Shown here one piece after another: positions 6,310-11,062 of a stretch of DNA of 11,062 nt; the stretch's first letter is position 1, and the number at the start of each line of letters is the position of its first letter. The notes under the pieces were generated by a model. That model saw only the letters and a list, made by a program, of their open reading frames with translations. It did not search any database and had not been told where the DNA came from. The position numbers and the translations under genes were made by a program. Source of the stretch: Peptococcaceae bacterium UBA3933 (GTDB lineage Bacteria; Bacillota; Peptococcia; Peptococcales; BICA1-8); assembly GCA_002385805.1 (NCBI GenBank), contig DGEF01000028.1:1779-12840 (forward strand), given 5' to 3'.

Positions 6310-7719
6310 ATGTTAACTTTTAAGGATTTAAAATTAAGTGAAAAAATTATTGAGGCTGTGGAAGAATTGGGTTTTGAAAGAGCTACACCTATCCAGGAAC
6401 AGGCTATTCCTTTAGCTTTACGGGGCGAAGACTTAATAGGACAAGCTCAAACGGGAACAGGCAAGACTGCCGCTTTCAGCATACCTATTTTAGAATTGAT
6501 TGAGGCGGAACCTGTTGTTCAGGCTTTGGTTTTAACACCTACCCGGGAGCTATGTATTCAAATAGCTGACGAAATAGGCAAGTTAGGTAAGTATTTACCT
6601 TTGAAAGCATTGCCAATTTACGGGGGACAGGATATTAACCGCCAGATAAAGGCTTTAAAAAGAAGACCGCAAATAATTATTGCTACTCCAGGCAGGCTAA
6701 TAGACCATATGCGTAGAAAAACGATCAGATTAACAAATATTAAAATAGTTGTTTTAGACGAAGCTGACGAAATGTTGAATATGGGTTTTTTGGAGGACAT
6801 GGAAAATATTCTGGCAGCCTGCCCCATTGATAGACAAACTTTGATGTTTTCTGCCACAATGCCTGCGGAAATAGAGAATATCGCCAATAAGTTTATGCAT
6901 AAACCACGCCTAGTAAGGGTAAAAGCCCAGGAGATGACAGTACCTAAAATCCAACAAGATTATTATGAGGTTCCGGAACGACAAAAGTTAGATGCCCTTT
7001 GTCGTTTGCTGGATGTCCAGTCTCCGGAATTGGCCTTGGTATTTGGTCGTACCAAAAGAAGGGTAGACGAATTATCCGATGCTTTACAGAAAAGGGGGTA
7101 TTTGGCCGAAGGGCTACACGGTGACTTGAATCAAAGGCAGCGAGAAACAGTTATTAATAAATTTAGAAATGGGGAAATCGAAATCCTAGTGGCTACCGAT
7201 GTAGCCGCCAGAGGTTTAGATATCAGTGGTGTTACCCATGTTTATAATTTTGACATTCCCCAGGATGTGGACAGTTATGTTCACCGTATAGGGCGTACAG
7301 GACGAGCAGGAAAGGAAGGAGTAGCAATTACTTTTGTGGAGCCCCGGGAATATGGTCAATTACGTAATATTGAACACACAATAAAAAGAAAATTAAATCG
7401 ACAGCAATTACCTACTATTGGAGAAGTTAAAAAAGAAAGACAAAAGGTTGTAGCCAATAAAATAACTGAGGTAATAGCCGAAGGAAAATACGGTGAATTT
7501 AAGTATCTGGCCGAAAAATTAATTGATGATTATGATTCTTTAACAGTGCTGGCAGCTGCTTTAAAATTAATCAGTGGAACTGAACATGAACAGCGCAACC
7601 TGGATATTGTGTTAACAGCAGAAAAACCGGTGATTGTAAAAGAAAAACATCCCCGTGCTGGTGTAAAAAATAAATCTGCAAAAAAATCTAAACTAAGGAA
7701 ATCTGTGAAAAAACATTAG
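6310..7719 (+). CDS. DEAD-box ATP-dependent RNA helicase (CshA/DeaD-like)
   Basis: An RNA-dependent ATPase that unwinds short RNA duplexes, acting in RNA decay, ribosome assembly or cold adaptation. All core motifs are present in the 469-residue product. These are the Q motif (GFERATPIQEQ, 21-31), motif I AQTGTGKT (46-53), Ia PTREL (77-81), GG (105-106), Ib TPGR (126-129), II DEAD (150-153), III SAT (181-183), V ATDVAARGLD (295-304) and VI HRIGRTGR (325-332). After the helicase core (to about 365) comes a charged helical extension with a GEFKYLAEKLIDDY stretch near 395-408, then a lysine-rich tail (about 447-469). There is no room for a DbpA-type RNA-binding domain, so the basic tail may bind RNA. 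The start is decided by AAGGAGG with about 5 nt spacing. No terminator or downstream partner is evident. CshA, CshB and DeaD cannot be told apart here. Confidence 0.95.
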   Translation: MLTFKDLKLSEKIIEAVEELGFERATPIQEQAIPLALRGEDLIGQAQTGTGKTAAFSIPILELIEAEPVVQALVLTPTRELCIQIADEIGKLGKYLPLKALPIYGGQDINRQIKALKRRPQIIIATPGRLIDHMRRKTIRLTNIKIVVLDEADEMLNMGFLEDMENILAACPIDRQTLMFSATMPAEIENIANKFMHKPRLVRVKAQEMTVPKIQQDYYEVPERQKLDALCRLLDVQSPELALVFGRTKRRVDELSDALQKRGYLAEGLHGDLNQRQRETVINKFRNGEIEILVATDVAARGLDISGVTHVYNFDIPQDVDSYVHRIGRTGRAGKEGVAITFVEPREYGQLRNIEHTIKRKLNRQQLPTIGEVKKERQKVVANKITEVIAEGKYGEFKYLAEKLIDDYDSLTVLAAALKLISGTEHEQRNLDIVLTAEKPVIVKEKHPRAGVKNKSAKKSKLRKSVKKH

Positions 7720-7722
7720 CTT

Positions 7723-7751
7723 TTGAGTCAAGCTTGTTGGGCAGATATTTT
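7723..7751 (+). promoter_or_regulatory. Weak candidate promoter for the nifS-thiI unit
   Basis: TTGAGT (7723-7728) and TATTTT (7746-7751) are 17 nt apart, each matching four of six sigma-A consensus bases. A start near 7758 would give a leader of about 60 nt. No clear terminator separates the helicase from this unit, so read-through is an alternative source of transcript. Confidence 0.28.
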
Positions 7752-7788
7752 TTTGGGATAGACTTCAAAGAGAAATCTGACCCCAAAA
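7751..7788 (+). repeat. Inverted repeat in the leader of the cysteine desulfurase gene
   Basis: TTTTGGG (7751-7757) is the exact reverse complement of CCCAAAA (7782-7788). The 24-nt interior contains a shorter AGA/TCT pair (7760-7762 with 7776-7778). It lies 29 nt before the start codon and could form an RNA stem-loop or a protein site. No known riboswitch or IscR-type site is recognised. Confidence 0.3.
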
Positions 7789-7817
7789 TTTAACCCGTAA
7801 GCCAAAAGGAGGTTATT

Positions 7818-8963
7818 ATGCTTTATTTAGATAATAGCGCAACAACCCCGGTACATCCGGAGGTTATTAGAATTATGACAGATGTCTTGGAAAAACATTT
7901 CGGTAACCCTTCTTCTTTACACAGAAAAGGTGTAGAGGCAGAAAGGTTGTTAACAAAATCCAGAGAGGTAGTTGCTCAGACCTTGGAGGTGGAGCCAGAG
8001 GAAATAATCTTTACCTCCGGAGGAACGGAGGGAGATAATTTAGCTATAAAGGGAATTGCCCTAGAGTATCAAAACAGGGGTAAACATGTCATTACTACTA
8101 AAATTGAACACCCGGCTGTGAGGGAAGCCTGTAGTCAACTTGAAAAACTGGGGTTTGATGTTACCTATTTAGATGTAAATAAAGAAGGTTTTATAAATAT
8201 TGAGGAATTGAAAAAAAGTATAAGAAAGGATACTATTTTAGTCAGTGTGATGCAGGTGAACAATGAAGTAGGCACTATTCAGCCTATCCAAGAAATTGGG
8301 GAGATTTTGCGGGGCTATCCGAAGGTTTTTTTTCATGTGGATGCAGTTCAAGGCTACGGAAAAGTTCCGATTAAAATAAAGGAGTGGGGGATAGACCTAT
8401 TAACTATATCCGGTCACAAAATTCATGGTCCTAAAGGTGTGGGAGCTTTGTATGTTAAAAAGGGAACTACCCTATTTCCTTTATTGGCAGGAGGAGGCCA
8501 GGAGGTAGGAGTAAGGTCGGGAACGGAAAACCTTCCGGGAATAGTAGGTTTTGCCAAAGCTTGTCAGATTGCCCGGGAAATATCCGACAAAAAATACGAT
8601 GAAATAGCAAGTCTTCGTCATAAATTGATTAACAAGTTAACTAAGGAAATGCCACAGGTAGTGATTAACGGACCTAAGGGCCAAGGAGCATCCCCTTATA
8701 TTCTTAATCTAAGTATTCCGGGGTTAAGAGGAGAAGTATTGGTACATGCTTTAGAAAAAGAAGAGATTTTTGTTTCTACAGGATCAGCCTGCTCTTCCAA
8801 AAAAGAAATAACCAGCCCTGTGTTAACGGCTATGGGTTTGGACCCGCAGGTTAAAAAAGGTTCCATAAGAGTAAGCTTTTCGTATAACATAACAGAGAAA
8901 GAAACGGAAGATTTTGTGGTAAAATTAAAAAAGTCCGTAGAAAAACTAGCTAAGATGGGGTGA
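7818..8963 (+). CDS. NifS/IscS-type cysteine desulfurase, probable sulfur donor to ThiI
   Basis: A PLP-dependent enzyme that converts cysteine to alanine and leaves a persulfide on an active-site cysteine for transfer to an acceptor. The 381-residue protein shows the N-terminal YLDNSATTP (3-11), SGGTEGDN (67-74), the PLP-stacking histidine His98 in IEHPA, and Asp175/Gln178 in HVDAVQ. The PLP lysine is Lys201 in SGHKIHGPKG, followed by RSGTEN (233-238). The catalytic cysteine is Cys325 in STGSACSSKKE, on the longer loop typical of group I enzymes. AAAAGGAGG at 7804-7812 sits 5 nt before the ATG. The stop is 4 bp from thiI. In Bacillus subtilis the equivalent neighbour, NifZ, donates sulfur specifically to ThiI for 4-thiouridine, and the same role is inferred here. 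No iscU, iscR or suf genes lie nearby, so a role in Fe-S cluster assembly is less likely but not excluded. Confidence 0.94.
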   Translation: MLYLDNSATTPVHPEVIRIMTDVLEKHFGNPSSLHRKGVEAERLLTKSREVVAQTLEVEPEEIIFTSGGTEGDNLAIKGIALEYQNRGKHVITTKIEHPAVREACSQLEKLGFDVTYLDVNKEGFINIEELKKSIRKDTILVSVMQVNNEVGTIQPIQEIGEILRGYPKVFFHVDAVQGYGKVPIKIKEWGIDLLTISGHKIHGPKGVGALYVKKGTTLFPLLAGGGQEVGVRSGTENLPGIVGFAKACQIAREISDKKYDEIASLRHKLINKLTKEMPQVVINGPKGQGASPYILNLSIPGLRGEVLVHALEKEEIFVSTGSACSSKKEITSPVLTAMGLDPQVKKGSIRVSFSYNITEKETEDFVVKLKKSVEKLAKMG

Positions 8964-8967
8964 GAAC

Positions 8968-10167
8968 ATGTATGACCATATTTTAATCCGGTATGGTGAA
9001 CTGGCCCTTAAAGGGAAAAATCAGAAGACCTTTTTAAACCAACTGGTAAAAAATATTAAAGAGTTGATTAAATCTGAAACCGGCGAAGAACCATTAATAG
9101 AAACGGAACAAGGTCGAATTTTTTTAAAATTAAATGGCCAATCACCGGAAAAATATTATGAACCTTTGAAAAAAGCTTTCGGAGTATTGTCCTTTAGTCC
9201 TGTTCGGAAAACCGAGTTAGATATGGAAGCAATGCAAAAGACGGCACTGGAGGAGATGCTGGCTTTGGATAAAAAACCGGCTACTTTTCGGGTGACGGTA
9301 AGAAGACCCAACAAAAGGTTTCCGGTAAAATCTCCCCAAGCCCAAAAAAATATAGGGGCATTTCTCCTTCGTAATTATTCAGGACTAAAGGTAGATCTCC
9401 ATTCGCCGGATGTGGAAGTTTTTGTAGAAATCAGGTATGATGCTGCCTATGTTTATACTAGAAAAATTAATGGCCCCGGAGGTCTTCCCTTGGGTACGGG
9501 AGGAAAAGCCATGCTCCTTTTATCCGGGGGGTTGGACAGTCCTGTAGCCGGCTGGCTAACCATGAAGCGGGGTGTTGTCATAGAAGCAGTCCATTTTTAC
9601 AGTTATCCCTATACCAGCGAAAGGGCTAAAGAAAAGGTATTAGATTTAGCTAGAGTTTTAGCCCAATTCGCCGGTGAAATTAAAGTACATATTGTGCCTT
9701 TTACTCGCATTCAAGAGTCAATAAGTGAAAAATGTTATGACAGCCTTTGGATTACTCTCATGCGTCGGTTTATGTTCAGAATTGCTGAAAGGATAGCTGA
9801 AAAAAGAAATGCTTTAGCTTTGGTTACAGGGGAGAATATCGGGCAAGTGGCCAGTCAAACTATTGAGAGCATCTATGCAATCAACCGAGTAATCCATACA
9901 CCTGTGCTCAGGCCGTTAATAACCATGGATAAAGAAGAGATTATGAATATTGCCAGAAATATAAACACTTATGATATTTCCATTCGCCCTTATGAAGATT
10001 GCTGTACAGTTTTTTTGCCCAAAGAACCAAAAACCAAGCCCAAATTAGAAGCCTGCGAAAAGGCCGAAGAACTCCTTAGGGTAGAGGAACTGGTGCAGGA
10101 TGCGGTACAAAATACGGAAGTAATTACCATTAAAGGAAAAGCAGAAGATCAATTCGGCTATTTTTAA
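8968..10167 (+). CDS. thiI: ThiI, tRNA 4-thiouridine synthase (no rhodanese domain)
   Basis: An ATP-dependent sulfurtransferase that adenylates uridine 8 of tRNA and replaces its oxygen with sulfur; in some bacteria it also supports thiamine thiazole synthesis. The 399-residue protein has the N-terminal ferredoxin-like and THUMP regions (about 1-165, with IRYGELALKGKN at 7-18). The PP-loop ATP site LSGGLDSP is at 185-192, and TGENIGQVASQT at 287-298. RPYEDCCTVFLPK (340-352) contains Cys345/Cys346, the position of the catalytic cysteine in the AANH domain. It ends at about the length of the Bacillus protein and lacks the rhodanese extension of E. coli ThiI, so persulfide must come directly from a desulfurase, fitting the NifS gene 4 bp upstream. 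GGGG at 8957-8960, inside the nifS end, serves as ribosome site. No clear terminator follows. Confidence 0.96.
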   Translation: MYDHILIRYGELALKGKNQKTFLNQLVKNIKELIKSETGEEPLIETEQGRIFLKLNGQSPEKYYEPLKKAFGVLSFSPVRKTELDMEAMQKTALEEMLALDKKPATFRVTVRRPNKRFPVKSPQAQKNIGAFLLRNYSGLKVDLHSPDVEVFVEIRYDAAYVYTRKINGPGGLPLGTGGKAMLLLSGGLDSPVAGWLTMKRGVVIEAVHFYSYPYTSERAKEKVLDLARVLAQFAGEIKVHIVPFTRIQESISEKCYDSLWITLMRRFMFRIAERIAEKRNALALVTGENIGQVASQTIESIYAINRVIHTPVLRPLITMDKEEIMNIARNINTYDISIRPYEDCCTVFLPKEPKTKPKLEACEKAEELLRVEELVQDAVQNTEVITIKGKAEDQFGYF

Positions 10168-10173
10168 TAATTA

Positions 10174-10202
10174 AAAATATTATGATAAATTCAAAATATT
10201 AT
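10174..10202 (+). promoter_or_regulatory. UP-element-like AT tract with a direct repeat
   Basis: AAAATATTAT occurs twice, at 10174-10183 and 10193-10202, offset by 19 bp. It lies just upstream of the -35 box of the small-protein promoter. The stretch is almost pure A/T and covers roughly -36 to -64 relative to the predicted start, where UP elements contact the RNA polymerase alpha subunit. A repressor binding two sites is an alternative. Confidence 0.4.
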
Positions 10203-10231
10203 TGACAATTATTTTGTCCCCTTTATATAAT
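10202..10231 (+). promoter_or_regulatory. Consensus sigma-A promoter for the small-protein gene
   Basis: TTGACA (10202-10207) and TATAAT (10226-10231) match the sigma-A consensus perfectly with an 18-nt spacer. Transcription should start near 10237-10239, at the edge of a seven-A run, giving a leader of only about 17 nt before the ATG at 10255. This is the best promoter in the window. Confidence 0.88.
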
Positions 10232-10254
10232 GTTTAAAAAAAGGGGTGATGGGC

Positions 10255-10491
10255 ATGAAAGACTGGGATATTATTTTAGAAATTGAAACAAAAATAAGTA
10301 TGGTTTTAGACGATCTTGAACAATTAGCTCAGCTTTTACAAAAGTGTAGAGAAGAACGAGGTTGGATTAATTTCAATGATCCCCTTACCGGTAAAGCTTG
10401 TAGAATAGATGAAGCCCTGAAACATATTTATACTGCCCATTCGGAAATACTGGCCATAGATGTTTGTTCTTGTGAAAGGGAAGTGGTGTAA
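10255..10491 (+). CDS. Small hypothetical protein (78 residues), helical, with CxC near the C-terminus
   Basis: I do not recognise this protein. It is soluble, acidic and mostly helical, with no signal peptide or membrane segment. A heptad-like helix runs over about residues 5-30 (ILEIETKISMVLDDLEQLAQLL), followed by an ERGWINFNDPLTGKACRIDEAL stretch near 34-55, another helix, and a cysteine pair in DVCSCERE near 69-76. Cysteines at about 31, 49, 71 and 73 could bind metal or form disulfides; this is inference. The start at 10255 is preferred because GGGG at 10243-10246 is 8 nt upstream; in-frame GTG 10246 and ATG 10249 overlap or crowd the ribosome site. The gene has its own consensus promoter and its own terminator, so it is expressed alone and perhaps strongly. 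These signals support a real gene. Confidence 0.78.
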   Translation: MKDWDIILEIETKISMVLDDLEQLAQLLQKCREERGWINFNDPLTGKACRIDEALKHIYTAHSEILAIDVCSCEREVV

Positions 10492-10523
10492 TTAAGCCGT
10501 CATTAAGGACGGCTTGATTTTTT
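10492..10523 (+). terminator. Intrinsic terminator after the small-protein gene
   Basis: AAGCCGTC (10494-10501) pairs perfectly with GACGGCTT (10508-10515) around a 6-nt ATTAAG loop. A wobble and an A-T pair extend the stem to 10492/10517. Six T residues follow at 10518-10523. It begins immediately after the stop codon. Confidence 0.94.
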
Positions 10524-10658
10524 ATCAGAAGCATTGGTTCTGTTTTATTCCTAGAAGATGGAAGGAACTTGTCTCCGGGAAGGAGTAGTGTTAAACTAAG
10601 AAAAGTATGAGGTCTAATTTTGCATAAATTTTCAGGCAAAATCCAGGAGGAGTGCATA
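10524..10658 (+). promoter_or_regulatory. 135-nt leader upstream of the ybaK-like gene
   Basis: A terminator precedes this gap, so the promoter of the next gene should be here. The best pair is weak: TTGTCT (10569-10574) and TAAACT (10592-10597), 17 nt apart. Short complementary runs (GTTC 10537-10540 with GAAC near 10565-10568, TTCC with GGAA, and CTCC with GGAG) could form small hairpins. No T-box or known riboswitch signature is recognised, and no terminator-like T run is present. AGGAGG at 10645-10650 is the ribosome site of the downstream gene. Confidence 0.3.
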
Positions 10659-11062
10659 ATGGAACCAATTGAAAGAGTCAAAAAGTTTTTAGCTGAGCAG
10701 GATGTAAAATTGGAGGTTATTGAATTTCCGGAAGGTGCAACTGAAACTTGTGATTTGGCCGCTCAGGCTTTAGGGGTGGAACCGGCTCAGATTGCTAAAT
10801 CCCTTCTTTTTATCGGCAAAAATACTAATGTTTTAGTTGTAACCTGTGGAGATGAAAAAGTGGATACGAAAAAATTAAAACAGTATTTCGGCGGTAAGTT
10901 CAGGTTTGCTCGCAGTGAGGAAGTAGAGGAAATCACCGGTTTTCCTCCCGGAGGAGTTTGTCCTTTTGCATTAAAGGAGGAAATTCCTATTGTCCTGGAC
11001 AAATCTTTAGCCCGCTTCCCGGTTGTATATACCGCTGCCGGCAACTCCGGTTCAGCAGTACC
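10659..11062 (+). CDS. YbaK/EbsC-type aminoacyl-tRNA deacylase, 3' end beyond the window
   Basis: The first 134 residues of a protein of the YbaK/ProX editing superfamily, which hydrolyses mischarged tRNA (for example Cys-tRNA-Pro or Ala-tRNA-Pro) in trans; full members have about 155-160 residues. No stop occurs before the window edge, so the protein is cut by the window and not broken. The conserved lysine is Lys47 in IAKSLLF. The loop GFPPGGVCPFAL at 94-105 matches the family's G-G-V-x-P-F signature, and AAGNSGSAV at 126-134 the final conserved segment. The ATG follows AGGAGG with an 8-nt spacer. Neighbours give no further clue, beyond lying in a tRNA-themed stretch with thiI. Which mischarged tRNA it edits cannot be read from the sequence; YbaK-like is the best guess from the GGVCPF loop. 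Confidence 0.92.
   Translation, partial: MEPIERVKKFLAEQDVKLEVIEFPEGATETCDLAAQALGVEPAQIAKSLLFIGKNTNVLVVTCGDEKVDTKKLKQYFGGKFRFARSEEVEEITGFPPGGVCPFALKEEIPIVLDKSLARFPVVYTAAGNSGSAV

Noticed and set aside
7729..7736. CAAGCTTG-type palindrome after the helicase as a terminator
   Set aside because: It has no loop and too short a stem; the later T run is not adjacent to it.
10558..10599. A 13-codon frame in the ybaK leader as a possible leader peptide
   Set aside because: There is no ribosome site, no run of regulatory codons and no attenuator hairpin with a T run.
10385..10681. Minus-strand open frame across the small gene's end and the ybaK leader
   Set aside because: It crosses a terminator and two plus-strand genes, and its translation resembles no family. 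The minus-strand frame at 10787-11044 is a shadow of the ybaK-like gene.
1..11062. CRISPR array, insertion sequence, phage or defence island
   Set aside because: No spaced direct repeats, transposase, integrase or known defence genes are present, and gene content looks like uniform chromosomal core.

Overview
The window looks like chromosomal core sequence from a low-GC Gram-positive anaerobe, probably class Clostridia (Bacillota) and perhaps close to the Peptococcaceae. The basis is the AT-rich composition, strong AGGAGG ribosome sites, hairpin-plus-T-run terminators, TTG starts, a DUF421/DUF4363 pair, an S-layer-homology (SLH) protein, and a ThiI without a rhodanese domain next to its own NifS. 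The genus is not resolved. I see no mobile element, CRISPR array, tRNA or rRNA, and gene content and base use look uniform.

Left part (1-1457): a few leader bases, then a DUF421 membrane protein (110-808) overlapping by 4 bp a small membrane-anchored DUF4363 protein (805-1185, TTG start). A class I glutaredoxin (1200-1457, minus strand) converges on them.

Redox block (1458-3452): about 260 bp of AT-rich DNA separates the glutaredoxin from a divergent flavoprotein of the CoA-disulfide reductase / NADH-dependent persulfide reductase family with a C-terminal rhodanese domain (1720-3396). A clean terminator follows (3420-3452). The divergent pair may form a thiol/persulfide redox unit, and a 9-bp inverted repeat lies in its promoter region.

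Middle (3453-7719): a secreted 881-residue SLH protein (3570-6215) with three SLH repeats and about nine degenerate ~74-residue beta-rich repeats ends in a strong terminator (6223-6254). It is followed by a DEAD-box RNA helicase with a basic tail (6310-7719).

Right part (7720-11062): a NifS-type cysteine desulfurase (7818-8963) and ThiI (8968-10167), 4 bp apart, form a probable two-gene module for 4-thiouridine in tRNA. Then comes a free-standing 78-residue protein of unknown function (10255-10491) with a near-consensus sigma-A promoter, a very short leader and its own terminator. The window ends inside a YbaK/EbsC-type aminoacyl-tRNA deacylase (10659 onward, cut by the window edge).

Most genes are recognisable housekeeping or cell-surface families, and I found no convincing new multi-gene system. 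The best leads are the small unknown gene, the repeat architecture of the SLH protein, and the modified rhodanese loop and promoter inverted repeat of the redox flavoprotein.
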